DNA of 64,000 bases, taken from positions 1-64,000 of the forward strand of contig NZ_LSRE01000050.1 in the NCBI RefSeq assembly GCF_001575205.1, in the 5' to 3' direction. Of the stretch, positions 1 to 11,462 are shown in pieces. Source of the DNA: Tsukamurella pseudospumae. GTDB taxonomy: Bacteria > Actinomycetota > Actinomycetes > Mycobacteriales > Mycobacteriaceae. Position 1 is the stretch's first letter; every line of letters starts with the position of its first letter. A program made the position numbers and the translations under genes. The notes beneath the pieces were generated by a model. The model did not search any database and was not told where the DNA came from. It saw nothing but the letters and a program-made list of their open reading frames with translations.

Positions 1-203
1 TTTCCACCAAACCCCATGCAGGGAAAGGTCATATCCGGTATTAGACCCAGTTTCCCAGGCTTATCCCGAAGTACAGGGCAGGTCACCCACGTGTTACTCA
101 CCCGTTCGCCACTCGTGTACCCCGAAGGGCCTTACCGTTCGACTTGCATGTGTTAAGCACGCCGCCAGCGTTCGTCCTGAGCCAGGATCAAACTCTCCAT
201 AAA
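1..203 (-). rRNA. rrs: 16S ribosomal RNA, 5' end (partial)
   Basis: The complement carries the universal 16S start, with the 27F-type site AGAGTTTGATCCTGGCTCAG beginning at 196 and running toward position 1, followed by the expected ACGAACGCTGGCGGCGTGCT block. Aligning that site with E. coli position 8 puts the mature 5' end near 203. The rest of the gene lies outside the window. The gene reads away from murA, the same rrnA context as in mycobacteria. The exact mature 5' end is inferred. Confidence 0.97.
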
Positions 204-344
204 AAACACTAGAAACACAAGGTTTCAGCATAATCCAGGAAATCCTGAACAAAACGAAACCACTGACAAAAATCAATGATTCCAGAAATACATCTCGCAA
301 AGAAATAAACGAGAAAAGCCACAACACAAACAACCAAAAATTTG

Positions 345-382
345 ATTGTCCATGCGTGCCAAAAAATTTTGGCACTGACAAT
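345..382 (-). promoter_or_regulatory. pre-16S leader inverted repeat (possible processing stem)
   Basis: ATTGTC (345-350) pairs with GACAAT (377-382), and inside it GTGCC (356-360) pairs with GGCAC (371-375) around an A/T-rich loop. This could fold in the 5' leader of the 16S precursor. A role in RNase III-type processing is an inference from position only; the partner strand downstream of 16S is not in the window. Confidence 0.4.
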
Positions 383-390
383 TTCATCGA

Positions 391-420
391 CACACTGTTG
401 AGTTCTCAAAGAACACGCCA
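391..420 (-). promoter_or_regulatory. boxA-like rRNA leader antitermination element
   Basis: On the minus strand this reads TGTTCTTTGAGAACTCAACA, the conserved leader element found upstream of actinobacterial 16S genes and linked to NusB/NusE antitermination. It sits about 190 nt upstream of the mature 16S end and downstream of all three predicted promoters. Confidence 0.75.
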
Positions 421-554
421 AACGCGGCCGCCCACACCACACAAACCGAAGCCCGTGCCTATCGTGTGAACCGCACCTTCGCAGGCAGTCCATGCTACTC
501 TCTCCAAACCACCCAGTCAAAAACCCTGGCCGGCCCGCTCGGAGCAACCGTTCA

Positions 555-583
555 AGCTTAGCAGATCGGATTTCCGTGTGCAA
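555..583 (-). promoter_or_regulatory. rrn promoter, proximal copy
   Basis: Minus strand: -35 TTGCAC (583-578), 17-nt spacer, -10 TAAGCT (560-555). It lies inside the 16S-proximal copy of a duplicated ~84-bp module. Predicted start near 548, giving about 345 nt of leader before 16S. Confidence 0.7.
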
Positions 584-711
584 CTCGCTCTCGCGAGCCA
601 CCCTCGGAAGCACTTCGAACCGCTCAGTCCCACGCCAGAGCCCTCTCGACCGCGCTGGGCGCTCGAAAGTGGCTTGCTTTCGTGGGGCTGGCTGCTCAGA
701 GCAACCGTTCT

Positions 712-740
712 AGCCTAGCAGGTCGGAATTTCGTTCGCAA
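712..740 (-). promoter_or_regulatory. rrn promoter, middle copy
   Basis: Minus strand: -35 TTGCGA (740-735), 17-nt spacer, -10 TAGGCT (717-712). It occupies the same place in the second copy of the duplicated module as the proximal promoter does in the first. The sequence around the start (GAACGGTTGCTC) is shared by both copies. Confidence 0.7.
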
Positions 741-968
741 CTCGCTCTCGCGGGCCGCGTTTCGGCATTCCGAACCGCTCACCACATGGAGGAACCACAC
801 GATCTCGCACAGCGAGTTCGAGGAGAAGGTTTCTCTTCCGTGGCGGTCAGCGCGATGATCCTTGCGAATCTTCCCGGTTTCCGAACTTCCGGCGGCACGT
901 CGAGATCCAGATTCATTGGACTGCTGTGGGCCTTGCCGGGCGGCGCCTGGGCGCTGCTGACTCGATAT

Positions 969-997
969 AAGTTACACACGTCGAACTCCGAACACAA
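969..997 (-). promoter_or_regulatory. rrn promoter, distal candidate just after murA
   Basis: Minus strand: -35 TTGTGT (997-992), 17-nt spacer, -10 TAACTT (974-969), about 30 bp past the murA stop codon. Mycobacterial rrnA operons also have a promoter directly after murA. The boxes are weaker than in the two downstream copies. Confidence 0.45.
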
Positions 998-1025
998 ATC
1001 GGCAGGTGGTCCCACCGATCCGCGG

Positions 1026-2279
1026 TCAGGAAACGCGTTCGATCCGCCCGCCGAGCGCCGTCACGTTGCCGACGAAGTTCGGGTAGCCGCGGTCGATGTG
1101 GAAGACGTCGTGCACTTCGGTCACCCCGTCGGCGCAGAGGCCGGCCAGGACCAGGCCCACGCCGGCGCGGATGTCGGTCGACCACACCGGCGCACTCGAG
1201 AGCTGCTCCACTCCCCGGATCACCGCGTGATGCCCGTCCGTCCGGGCATCCGCACCCAGGCGCACCATCTCCTCGACGAATCGGAACCGCGCCTCGAAGA
1301 CGTTCTCCGTGATCATCGACGTGCCGTCCGCGACGCAGGCCATCCCGATGGCCATCGGCTGCAGATCCGTCGGGAACCCCGGGAAGGGCAGGGTCGCCAC
1401 GTTCACGGCGTGCGGACGCTCCGGCGACGCGATCCGGAACCCGTCCGCGCGTTCGGTCACCGTCGCCCCAGCGTCCTGCAGCTTCTGCAGGACGACTCCG
1501 AGCGTGTCCGGCGCGATGCCGTTGACGGTGATGTCACCGCGCGTCATCACGGCGGCGAAACCCCATGTGGCCGCGACGATCCGATCGCCGATCACCCGGT
1601 GCTCCGTGGGATGGAGCTTCTCCACCCCACGAACCATCAGGGTGTCGGTGCCGATCCCCTCGATGTCCGCGCCCATCTGGACGAGCATCGAGCACAGGTC
1701 GACGATCTCGGGCTCCCGCGCCACGTTGCTGATCACGGTCAGCCCCGTCGCCAGGACCGCGGCCATGAGGATGTTCTCGGTCGCGCCCACCGACGGGAAC
1801 TCGAGCGTGATCTCCGCCCCGGTCAGCGAATCCGCCTGCGCGACCACACAGCCGTGCTCGATCGAGCTGGTCGCGCCGAGCGCGCGCAGCCCGGACTGAT
1901 GCATGTCCAGAGGGCGCGATCCGATCGCGTCTCCCCCCGGGAGAGCCACGACGGCCCGGTGCTCGCGCGCCATCAACGGGCCGAGCACGCACACCGACGC
2001 GCGGAACTGCTTGACCGCGTCGAAGTCCGCACGGTGGTTCAGCACCGCCGGCGTCGTGATGCGCGCCGTGTCCCCCTCGAGCTCCACCTCGGCGCCGAGA
2101 CCCCGGAGCACGTCCGCCATCAGCGGCACGTCCAGGATCTCGGGGCAGTTCGTGAGCACCGAGGTGCCCTCGGCGAGCAACGTGGCCGCCATCAACTTCA
2201 GGACGCTGTTCTTCGCGCCACCCACGGTGACCTCGCCCGTCAATCGGGCTCCACCGTGCACCAGAAACTTCTCACCCAC
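1026..2279 (-). CDS. murA: UDP-N-acetylglucosamine 1-carboxyvinyltransferase MurA (Asp117, fosfomycin-insensitive type)
   Basis: Transfers enolpyruvate from PEP to UDP-GlcNAc, the first committed step of peptidoglycan synthesis, in the cytoplasm. The 417-residue protein matches the mycobacterial length. An early [19 protein letters not shown] block carries the substrate-binding Lys/Asn. In the active-site loop [11 protein letters not shown] the residue at position 117 is Asp where most bacteria have the Cys that fosfomycin alkylates; Asp here is the known mycobacterial state and gives intrinsic insensitivity. The open frame extends to 2339, but I place the start at GTG 2279: the longer frame would overlap the divergent adenosyltransferase gene and its first 20 residues are not family-like. 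A -10 box (TAGGCT, 2292-2287) puts transcription start at about this codon, suggesting leaderless translation. It precedes the rrn operon in the same direction. Confidence 0.96.
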   Translation of the reverse strand: MGEKFLVHGGARLTGEVTVGGAKNSVLKLMAATLLAEGTSVLTNCPEILDVPLMADVLRGLGAEVELEGDTARITTPAVLNHRADFDAVKQFRASVCVLGPLMAREHRAVVALPGGDAIGSRPLDMHQSGLRALGATSSIEHGCVVAQADSLTGAEITLEFPSVGATENILMAAVLATGLTVISNVAREPEIVDLCSMLVQMGADIEGIGTDTLMVRGVEKLHPTEHRVIGDRIVAATWGFAAVMTRGDITVNGIAPDTLGVVLQKLQDAGATVTERADGFRIASPERPHAVNVATLPFPGFPTDLQPMAIGMACVADGTSMITENVFEARFRFVEEMVRLGADARTDGHHAVIRGVEQLSSAPVWSTDIRAGVGLVLAGLCADGVTEVHDVFHIDRGYPNFVGNVTALGGRIERVS

Positions 2280-2286
2280 ACGGGTC

Positions 2287-2292
2287 AGCCTA
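2287..2292 (-). promoter_or_regulatory. murA -10 box (leaderless start)
   Basis: Minus-strand TAGGCT ends seven bases before the GTG at 2279, so the predicted transcript would begin at or one base before the start codon. The same hexamer is the -10 of the middle rrn promoter. No good -35 was found at 17 nt (TCACAG). It lies in the 48-bp divergent gap to the adenosyltransferase gene. Confidence 0.5.
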
Positions 2293-2327
2293 TGGCACGG
2301 CACCGCACCCTGTGACAGCCTGTGACC

Positions 2328-2900
2328 ATGGCTGTCCACCTCACGCGCATCTACACTCGCACCGGCGACGACGGGACCACCGGGCTCGGCGACTTCTCCA
2401 GGGTCCCCAAGTCCGACTCGCGCCTACGCGCCTACGCCGACTGCGACGAGGCCAATGCCGCGCTGGGGGTGGCGGTCACCGTCGGGAATCCCGAACCGGA
2501 GCTGCGGGACGTGCTGGTCCGGATCCAGAACGAACTCTTCGACGTCGGCGCCGACCTGTCGAACCCGATCGTCGCCGATCCCGAGTACCCGCCGCTGCGC
2601 GTCACCGGTGACTACATCGAGCGACTCGAGGCGTGGTGCGACGAGTACAACGCCGACCTGCCCAAGCTCGACTCGTTCATCCTGCCGGGAGGCACTCCCC
2701 TGGCCGCGTACCTGCACGTCGCGCGCACCGTCGTCCGGCGGGCCGAGCGTGCGGCGTGGGACGCGGTCGCCGAGCACGAAGACTCCGTGTCGGTGCTTCC
2801 GGCGAAGTACCTCAACCGGCTCTCGGATCTGCTGTTCATACTGTCCCGGGTCGCGAACCCGGGCGGTGACGTGCTGTGGGTGCCGGGAGGCGACCGCTAG
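2328..2900 (+). CDS. PduO-type ATP:cob(I)alamin adenosyltransferase
   Basis: Adenosylates cob(I)alamin to make coenzyme B12. The 190-residue protein begins [20 protein letters not shown], the PduO ATP-binding N-terminal signature, and has the family's helical-bundle motifs [19 protein letters not shown] and [11 protein letters not shown] near the C-terminus. ATG 2328 is preferred to the in-frame ATG 2322 because close homologues start [10 protein letters not shown]. It is the counterpart of M. tuberculosis Rv1314c and has the same position between murA and the atp cluster. It is divergent from murA and its stop overlaps the convergent DUF2550 gene by 4 nt. Confidence 0.93.
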   Translation: MAVHLTRIYTRTGDDGTTGLGDFSRVPKSDSRLRAYADCDEANAALGVAVTVGNPEPELRDVLVRIQNELFDVGADLSNPIVADPEYPPLRVTGDYIERLEAWCDEYNADLPKLDSFILPGGTPLAAYLHVARTVVRRAERAAWDAVAEHEDSVSVLPAKYLNRLSDLLFILSRVANPGGDVLWVPGGDR

Positions 2901-3319
2901 CGCTGCCGGCGCGGGCTGGGCCTGGACTCGAGCCAGGACTGGAACGCCGTCAGGCCGTCACGCGCGAAGGCGAGCTCCGTCTCCCCGTCGGGCGTGACGG
3001 CGTGCACGATCACCATGTCGGTATCGATCACGTCGAGCTCGGTGCCGTGCGGCGCGCGGCGGCCGACGATCTCGGTTCCGCTGCGCGGCAGCGTCCAGCT
3101 GGGGCCGAGCCGCACGCTCGACAGGCGGTAGTACCGCAATTCGTGGTCGTCGTACCGGAGCGTCCCGTGCCGCCACCCGTGCTCGTCCTCGGCGGGTAGG
3201 TATCGCAGGATGATCGGGACGCCGGCCACGCGCAGGCTGTACAGGCGCAGCACCACGACGGCGCCGACCAGAAGCAGGACGAGGACCGCCACGGTCACGC
3301 CGAACACCACGCCCGCCAT
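2897..3319 (-). CDS. DUF2550 family membrane-anchored protein
   Basis: A 140-residue protein with one N-terminal hydrophobic segment (about residues 3-26, rich in Val/Leu), then a polar domain of about 110 residues with GWRHGTLRYDDHELRYYRL and FQSWLE near the end. This matches the DUF2550 family (M. tuberculosis Rv1312), which sits directly after atpC in mycobacteria as it does here. The layout suggests a membrane anchor with most of the protein on one face. Function is unknown. It is separated from atpC by a strong terminator, so it is probably not simply the last atp operon gene. Confidence 0.85.
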   Translation of the reverse strand: MAGVVFGVTVAVLVLLLVGAVVVLRLYSLRVAGVPIILRYLPAEDEHGWRHGTLRYDDHELRYYRLSSVRLGPSWTLPRSGTEIVGRRAPHGTELDVIDTDMVIVHAVTPDGETELAFARDGLTAFQSWLESRPSPRRQR

Positions 3320-3356
3320 CGCGCCCCTCCCTCACCCGTCTCGTGTACGAATAGCA

Positions 3357-3394
3357 GAAAGCCGGTGGCCCGTTTCACCGGGCCACCGGCTTTC
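3357..3394 (-). terminator. Terminator of the atp operon
   Basis: A perfect 15-bp inverted repeat, GAAAGCCGGTGGCCC (3357-3371) and its complement (3380-3394), with an 8-nt loop, 17 bp past the atpC stop. The stem ends in TTTC on the minus strand. Placed between atpC and the DUF2550 gene, it should end or attenuate atp transcription. Confidence 0.85.
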
Positions 3395-3411
3395 ACGCTG
3401 CTTCTTCCAGC

Positions 3412-3795
3412 CTACTTGTTCGCGAGGAACTCGATCGCGCGCAGTCGCCCCTGCGCGACCGCCTGCTCGTCCGAGCCGTCCGCGGCACTCTCGAGTGCGC
3501 GCCGGACATCGGACTCGACCAGCGACGAGGCCCACTCGGCCCCGTCGGCGAGTACCGTCACCTTCTCGCCGGTCACCGACAGGAACCCGCCGCGGATGGC
3601 CGCGGAGAGCCGCTCGCCGCTCACCGTGTCGATGGCGACGGCGCCACCGGAGATGAGCTGGCCGAACAGCGGCTCGTGGTGCGCCAGGACACCCAGCTCA
3701 CCCTCCGTGGTCTGGGCGATGACGAAGGTCGCATCGCCCGACCACAGCCGCTCCTCGACGGAGACGACCTCTACCTGAAACGCCGTGTCAGCCAC
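3412..3795 (-). CDS. atpC: ATP synthase F1 subunit epsilon
   Basis: Central-stalk epsilon subunit of F1, coupling rotation to catalysis and restraining ATP hydrolysis. The 127-residue protein has the N-terminal beta-sandwich (FQVEVVSVEERLWSGDATFV, GELGVLAHHEPL, GGFLSVTGEKVTVLAD) followed by a helical C-terminus (RRALESAADGSDEQAVAQG). It is close to the ~121-residue mycobacterial form. It is the last gene of the operon, 6 nt after atpD and just before the terminator. Confidence 0.97.
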   Translation of the reverse strand: MADTAFQVEVVSVEERLWSGDATFVIAQTTEGELGVLAHHEPLFGQLISGGAVAIDTVSGERLSAAIRGGFLSVTGEKVTVLADGAEWASSLVESDVRRALESAADGSDEQAVAQGRLRAIEFLANK

Positions 3796-3801
3796 TCGAA
3801 A

Positions 3802-5265
<1,464 letters not shown>

Positions 5266-6183
5266 TTAGTTTGCGAGGGCGGCAGCGCCACCGACGATTT
5301 CACTGATTTCCGAGGTGATCTGCGCCTGGCGGAGCTGGTTCGCCTCACGCGAGAGCGAGACGGCCAGATCGTTGGCGTTGTCGGTGGCCGCCTTCATGGC
5401 CGTACGACGGGCCGCGTTCTCCGATGCCGCCGAGTCGAGCAGCGCCGCGAAGACGCGGGTGGCGACGTACTTCGGGAGCAGCGCCGACAGCAGCGTGTCG
5501 GCACCCGGCTCGAAGGTGAAGTTGCGGTCCGGGGCGTCCGACGGGGCCTCGTCCGTCTCCTCGACCACCAGCGGGGCCATGCGACGCACCTCGGGGCTCT
5601 GGGAGAGCATCGAGACGAACCGGGTGTACACGATGTGCAGCTCGTCCACGCCGTGCGTCTCGGCACCGTCGACGGTGACGTACTCCTGCGACCCGGCCTC
5701 GAACAGCGTCACCAGGGTCTCGGTCGCCGCGGTGGCGTCCGAGTGGTGGGGCTGCTGGGAGAACCCGGTCCACGAGCCCGCGACGTCCTGGCCTCGGAAG
5801 CGGAAGTAGTCCACGCCCTTCTGGCCCATGACGTAGAGGACGGGCTCCTTGCCCTCGCTCTTGAGCAGCTGGATCAGCTCACGGGTCTCGCGCAGCACGT
5901 TGGAGTTGTAGCCACCGCACATGCCGCGGTCCGAGGACACGACGAGGATCGCCGCGCGCTTCGGATTCTCGCGCTCGGTGAGCAGCGGATGGTCCAGTGA
6001 ACCCGACTTGCCCGCGAGCTCGGAGAGCACGGAGGTCATCTCCTCCGCGTACGGCTTGGCGGCCGCGACCCGGGCCTGCGCCTTGGAGATCCGCGAGGTC
6101 GCGATCAGTTCCTGCGCCTTCGTGATCTTCTTGGTCGAGTTGACAGACCGGATCCGCGAGCGCAGCTCTCGGATACTAGCCAT
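5266..6183 (-). CDS. atpG: ATP synthase F1 subunit gamma
   Basis: Rotating central shaft of F1. The 305-residue protein starts [20 protein letters not shown], the family signature, and ends with the matching C-terminal helix ([20 protein letters not shown], then [15 protein letters not shown]). The ATG at 6183 overlaps the atpA stop by 8 nt (ATGGCTAG), so translation is probably coupled. The frame continues upstream of this ATG but that part is antifamily sequence inside atpA. Mycobacterial gamma carries a short insertion loop; the acidic stretch [14 protein letters not shown] here may be equivalent, but I could not align it. Confidence 0.97.
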   Translation of the reverse strand: MASIRELRSRIRSVNSTKKITKAQELIATSRISKAQARVAAAKPYAEEMTSVLSELAGKSGSLDHPLLTERENPKRAAILVVSSDRGMCGGYNSNVLRETRELIQLLKSEGKEPVLYVMGQKGVDYFRFRGQDVAGSWTGFSQQPHHSDATAATETLVTLFEAGSQEYVTVDGAETHGVDELHIVYTRFVSMLSQSPEVRRMAPLVVEETDEAPSDAPDRNFTFEPGADTLLSALLPKYVATRVFAALLDSAASENAARRTAMKAATDNANDLAVSLSREANQLRQAQITSEISEIVGGAAALAN

Positions 6184-7810
6184 TGCGCTTGACCTTGATC
6201 GTCTCCTGCTCCACGTCCTCGGCGGGCAGCGCGCCGGCCTCGGCCTCGTTGACGACCCGCGAGCCGTCGGAGGCCAGGAAGCTCTCCTTGAAGCGGTTGG
6301 TCTCCGCGACGAGGGCAGCGGCCTGGTCCTTCTCGAGGACCTTGCCGCCGGCGATCGACTCGTAGACACCGGCCGCCGCGTGGTGCAGGTGACTCAGCAG
6401 CTCACCGTCGAAGCGGCGTACGTCCTCAACGGGCACCGAGTCGTAGTGGCCCTCGCCGCAGAGGTAGATCGAGACGATCTCGTCCTCGACCGACGACGGG
6501 CTGTACTGGTCCTGCTTGAGCAGCTCGACCCAGCGGGCGCCGCGCGCCAGCTGTGCCTTCGACGCATCGTCGAGGTCCGAGGCGAAGGCCGAGAAGGCCT
6601 CCAGCTCACGGAACTGCGCGAGCTCCAGACGCAGCGAGCCCGAGACCTTCTTGAGGCCCTTGGTCTGCGCCGCACCACCGACGCGGGACACCGAGGTGCC
6701 GACGTTGATCGCGGGGCGGACGCCCTTGTTGAACAGGTCGGACTCGAGGAAGACCTGGCCGTCGGTGATCGAGATGACGTTGGTCGGGATGAAGGCCGAG
6801 ACGTCGTTGGCCTTGGTCTCGATGATCGGCAGCGCGGTCATCGAGCCGCCGCCGAGCGCGTCGGACAGCTTGGCCGAGCGCTCCAGCAGGCGGGAGTGCA
6901 GGTAGAAGACGTCGCCGGGGTACGCCTCGCGGCCCGGCGGGCGACGCAGCAGCAGCGAGATGGCGCGGTAGGCCTCGGCCTGCTTCGACAGGTCGTCGAA
7001 CACGATGAGAACGTGCTTGCCCTGGTACATCCAGTGCTGGCCGATGGCCGAGCCGGTGTAGGGGGCGAGCCACTTGAAGCCGGCCGAGTCGGACGCGGGG
7101 GCCGCGACGATGGTGGTGTACTCCATGGCACCGGCCTCGTCGAGCGCGGACTTCACGCCGGCGATCGTCGAGCCCTTCTGGCCGATGGCGACGTAGATGC
7201 AGCGGACCTGCTTGGTCGGATCGCCCGACTCCCAGTTCGCCTTCTGATTGAGGATGGTGTCGACGCAGACCGCGGTCTTACCGGTCTTGCGGTCACCGAT
7301 GACCAGCTGACGCTGGCCGCGGCCGATGGCGGTCATGGCGTCGATGGCCTTGATGCCGGTGGCGAGCGACTCCTCGACGGGCTGGCGCTCGAGCACCGTC
7401 GCGGCCTGCAGCTCGAGGACGCGCTGCTCCTCGGCCTCGATGTCGCCCAGGCCGTCGATCGGGTGGCCGAGCGGGTTCACGACGCGGCCGAGGAACTTGT
7501 CGCCGACGGGCACGGACAGCACGTCGCCGGTGCGGCGGACCTGCTGGCCCTCCTGGAGCTCCTCGTAGTTACCGAGGATGACGGCGCCGATCTCGTCCTC
7601 GTCGAGGTTCAGGGCCACGCCGAGCACCCCACCGGGGAACTCGAGCAGCTCGTTCGCCATCGCGCCGGGCAGGCCCGCGACGTGGGCGATGCCGTCGGCG
7701 GTATCGGAGACGGTGCCGATCTCCTCGCGGGAGGCGTCGGCCTCGAACGTCGAGACGTACTGTTCGATCGCGCCCTTGACGTCGTCGGTTGAGATCGTCA
7801 ACTCAGCCAT
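6176..7810 (-). CDS. atpA: ATP synthase F1 subunit alpha
   Basis: Non-catalytic nucleotide-binding subunit of F1. The 544-residue protein has the P-loop GDRKTGKT at residues 172-179 and the conserved [16 protein letters not shown] and [17 protein letters not shown] blocks. It is about 30 residues longer than typical alphas. The tail after [10 protein letters not shown] is acidic and ends [12 protein letters not shown], matching the mycobacterial C-terminal extension known to suppress ATP hydrolysis. It begins 45 nt after atpFH and overlaps atpG. Confidence 0.98.
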   Translation of the reverse strand: MAELTISTDDVKGAIEQYVSTFEADASREEIGTVSDTADGIAHVAGLPGAMANELLEFPGGVLGVALNLDEDEIGAVILGNYEELQEGQQVRRTGDVLSVPVGDKFLGRVVNPLGHPIDGLGDIEAEEQRVLELQAATVLERQPVEESLATGIKAIDAMTAIGRGQRQLVIGDRKTGKTAVCVDTILNQKANWESGDPTKQVRCIYVAIGQKGSTIAGVKSALDEAGAMEYTTIVAAPASDSAGFKWLAPYTGSAIGQHWMYQGKHVLIVFDDLSKQAEAYRAISLLLRRPPGREAYPGDVFYLHSRLLERSAKLSDALGGGSMTALPIIETKANDVSAFIPTNVISITDGQVFLESDLFNKGVRPAINVGTSVSRVGGAAQTKGLKKVSGSLRLELAQFRELEAFSAFASDLDDASKAQLARGARWVELLKQDQYSPSSVEDEIVSIYLCGEGHYDSVPVEDVRRFDGELLSHLHHAAAGVYESIAGGKVLEKDQAAALVAETNRFKESFLASDGSRVVNEAEAGALPAEDVEQETIKVKRNG

Positions 7811-7855
7811 GAGTACTCGTTTCCCTCTGTGTGGTTCGGGTGGAAGTGTGTGTGA

Positions 7856-9202
7856 TTAGCGGGGCAGCTGGTCTGCGGCCCGGTCGAGGCGGGAGGCGAT
7901 GTCACCGTCGATGACCTCGTTGCCGACGGTGATGCGCAGTCCGCCCAGGAGCTCGGGCGCGACCTCGGTCTGCACCGTGATCTTGCGCTGGTAGATGCGG
8001 GCCAGCAGGTCCGCGGCGCGGGTCTGCTGCGCGTCCGTCAGGGCGACGGCCGACTCGACGATCGCGACCGACTCGCCGCGACGTGCGGCGGCCAGATCCG
8101 CGATCGAAGCGACGCCCGCGTCGACGCGGCCGCTGCGGATGAGGCGCACCGTCTGGCGGAGCAGAGCCGCGGTGAACTCATTCACCTTGTCCCCGAAGAC
8201 CTTGTCCAGCAGCGCGACTCGGCCGGAGGCCGGGACGCGAGTGTCGGAGAGCATCGCCGTGAGCTTCGGCTCCGCCTCGAGGATCCGACCGGCACGGAAC
8301 AGCTCGTCCTCGGTCTCGTCGAGCTTGCCGGCGCGCTCGGCGCCGAGCAGGATCGCGACGCGGGCCTGCCGCTCGACCGCGGTGGCGAAGTCCGCCGGAG
8401 CCGACCACTTACTGGCGGCCGCATCCTGGACGAACGCCACGGCATCGTCGGAGATCTTGCCGCCGAACAGGTTCGCGACCAGGGCACGCTTGCTCTCCGG
8501 CGCGTCCGAGGACTCGGCGAGGTGCTTGCGCAGCGTGGGCTGATCGTTGATGACGCCCACGACGTCCGCGAGGTCCTCCGCCGTACGGGCCAGTGCCGCC
8601 TCGTCGACCGACGCGGTGCGCTGGTCGAAACCGGCGGACAGGGCCCGGACCGAGTCCCGGCTCGAGGCGCGCATCGAGCGCGATCCGATCCGGTCGACCT
8701 CGGTGATCCGCGTCTCGTCGGCGCCCTGCGACATCTGCTCGAGCTCGTCGAGCGAACGGTCGACGGACGCGCTCTGGTTGGCCGGGTCGGCCAGGTGACC
8801 CCGCACGAGCTTCGCCGCGGCGTCGACCGCCTCGGTGCCCAGCCCCGCACGGAGGCCGCGGATCAGGTTGCTGCGGTTGAGCGCCGTCTGTCCCGCGCCG
8901 TGCTCGCCGATGCGCACGACCTCGCGCTCGGTCTGCGAGCGCAGCTCGTCGCGGATCGCGTCCGCGTCGCCACGGGCCTCGTCGCGGATGCGGCTCCCCT
9001 CGCGGGCCGCGTCCTCACGCGCCCGCTCCCCCGCCGCGCCGGCCTCGGCGAGCTTCGTGCGCGCGGCCGCGGAGGCCTCGAGCTCGAGGCGCACCGTCTC
9101 CTGACGCTGCTGCATCGCCTTGCGGACGACGGGGACGACCCACTTCCACAAGATGAACAGGACCAGGAGGAAGCCGACGAACTGTCCGATAAAGATTTCC
9201 AT
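7856..9202 (-). CDS. atpFH: ATP synthase fused subunit b'-delta (AtpFH)
   Basis: Peripheral stalk. This 448-residue chain fuses a b-type subunit (N-terminal membrane helix FVGFLLVLFILWKWVVPVV, then a long charged coiled coil) to a delta subunit (about residue 175 onward, with the delta-family end ELLGGLRITVGNEVIDGDIASRLD). The fusion is characteristic of mycobacteria and their relatives. Its ATG follows the atpF stop with no gap (TAA then ATG), so the two stalk chains are probably made by coupled translation in matched amounts. Confidence 0.96.
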   Translation of the reverse strand: MEIFIGQFVGFLLVLFILWKWVVPVVRKAMQQRQETVRLELEASAAARTKLAEAGAAGERAREDAAREGSRIRDEARGDADAIRDELRSQTEREVVRIGEHGAGQTALNRSNLIRGLRAGLGTEAVDAAAKLVRGHLADPANQSASVDRSLDELEQMSQGADETRITEVDRIGSRSMRASSRDSVRALSAGFDQRTASVDEAALARTAEDLADVVGVINDQPTLRKHLAESSDAPESKRALVANLFGGKISDDAVAFVQDAAASKWSAPADFATAVERQARVAILLGAERAGKLDETEDELFRAGRILEAEPKLTAMLSDTRVPASGRVALLDKVFGDKVNEFTAALLRQTVRLIRSGRVDAGVASIADLAAARRGESVAIVESAVALTDAQQTRAADLLARIYQRKITVQTEVAPELLGGLRITVGNEVIDGDIASRLDRAADQLPR

Positions 9203-9724
9203 TTAGTTCTTCACCACCGAGTCGCGGTTGATCTGGTCGAGTTCAGCCTTCAGCTTCGGGTCCTGCGTCACGTCGAAGCCCAGCACCCGGCTGGCGAGTG
9301 TCGCCGACAGCGGCGCGAGATCGCCTCGCGCCGCTGCGGCCGAGGCTTCGCCTTCGCCGCGCAGTTGCTCGGTCTCCTGCCGAGTGAGAGCCTCCGCGTC
9401 GGCGGTCGCTCGCTGCTTCTGCTCCTCCATCGCGGCGCGACCGGTGGCCCGGGCGTCGTCGCGAATGGAACCGGCCTCGGCACGTGCGGTGCGGACACCG
9501 TCGTTGTACTCCGACTCGGCGTCGGAGAATCCCTTGGCGGCGCCCCGCTGGTCCTTGACCGTCTGATCGATCATGGCCTCGCGTTCGTCCAGCACCTTGG
9601 TGATGGACGGGACGACGAAGAACCAGATGATCCCGAGCACCACCAAGAAGATGATGAGCTCGACGAAAAAGGTGCCGTTGGGGACGAGGAAGTTACTCTG
9701 CTTTTCAGCCTCAGCGAGCTGCAT
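9203..9724 (-). CDS. atpF: ATP synthase F0 subunit b
   Basis: Peripheral-stalk b subunit that pairs with the AtpFH b domain. The 173-residue protein has one N-terminal membrane helix (VELIIFLVVLGIIWFFVVPSI) and an Ala/Glu/Arg-rich coiled coil carrying RDDARATGRAAMEEQKQRAT. Its stop codon abuts the atpFH start. It lies 37 nt after atpE. No separate delta gene follows, as expected with AtpFH present. Confidence 0.97.
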   Translation of the reverse strand: MQLAEAEKQSNFLVPNGTFFVELIIFLVVLGIIWFFVVPSITKVLDEREAMIDQTVKDQRGAAKGFSDAESEYNDGVRTARAEAGSIRDDARATGRAAMEEQKQRATADAEALTRQETEQLRGEGEASAAAARGDLAPLSATLASRVLGFDVTQDPKLKAELDQINRDSVVKN

Positions 9725-9761
9725 GACGTCAGTTCCCGTTTCTAGCGAGGGCGGTCAGGGC

Positions 9762-10838
<1,077 letters not shown>

Positions 10839-10842
<4 letters not shown>

Positions 10843-11255
10843 GACTGCTGACGTAGTCCTTTCAGAACAGGGATCACGGTGTTGAGGACGAGCACGATCT
10901 GTCCGACCGCGAGTCCGAAGATCATGCCCAGGCCGCCGATGGACTGGAAGAAGTAGGCCGTCGCGAGCGCGATCACGGAGACCACGGCGAGCCGGACCAC
11001 CGAGTTCACGGCGACGGGAGTCTTGCGCGGCTCGTCCTCGGCGGTCGCGTTCGCGACCTTGATGACGACCAGCTTGGCGTTGAGCAGGGCCAGCAGGCCG
11101 CCCACGAAGAACCACGCGGCGAACCACACCTGACCGAAGGACGCGGCGATACCGGCCACGACGACGGAGATACCCGCGAGGATCACGAACGGGTTGGTGA
11201 ACGTCACAACGCCTCGCGCGGCGGCACCGTCGACCTCAGGGGCTGGCGTCGTCAT
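10839..11255 (-). CDS. AtpI-like membrane protein (first gene of the atp operon)
   Basis: A 138-residue protein with about four hydrophobic segments ([63 protein letters not shown]). It corresponds to M. tuberculosis Rv1303, which precedes atpB in the same way, and fits the loose AtpI group, proposed to assist c-ring assembly or Mg2+ supply. A good ribosome binding site (GAGGAGGGG) precedes ATG 11255. The 4-nt overlap with atpB implies coupling. The exact function is unproven. Confidence 0.8.
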
Positions 11256-11462
11256 GGCCCCTCCTCAGGGTCGGGGTCGCACCTGCGACGGGTTCGCGGC
11301 GACCGGGCGGCGTCTGCCGAATCCGTAGCGTGGGTCACATCACGGATTCTTTGTGATTAGCTGAGACTCTACCAAGAAGTAGGGGCGCTCCCCACATCGG
11401 GGCTCCGCCTGTATCCCGCCTATCAACTACACACGATAGTACAACAGGACGGGCGTTCTGCG
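11256..11462 (-). promoter_or_regulatory. Intergenic region upstream of the atp operon
   Basis: 207 bp between the wecA stop and the atp operon start, more A/T-rich than its neighbours. A candidate -10 TACTAT on the minus strand (11441-11436) would give a leader of about 170 nt, but I see no convincing -35. No strong terminator follows wecA, so readthrough into atp is possible. No gene was seen here. Confidence 0.35.

Larger units (their letters stand above)
542..781. repeat. Duplicated rrn promoter module (542-626 and 699-781)
   Basis: Two copies of an ~84-bp segment, about 157 bp apart, both start GAGCAACCGTTC, contain a TTGC-box and -10 with 17-nt spacing (on the minus strand), share CAACTCGCTCTCGCG, and end in CGAACCGCTCA. 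They differ at scattered positions and by small indels, so the duplication is not recent. The intervening stretch (627-698) has no gene. Confidence 0.8.

Noticed and set aside
1026-2339. Longer MurA from ATG 2339
   Set aside because: The extra 20 residues are unlike any MurA and would overlap the divergent adenosyltransferase gene; a -10 box lies within that extension.
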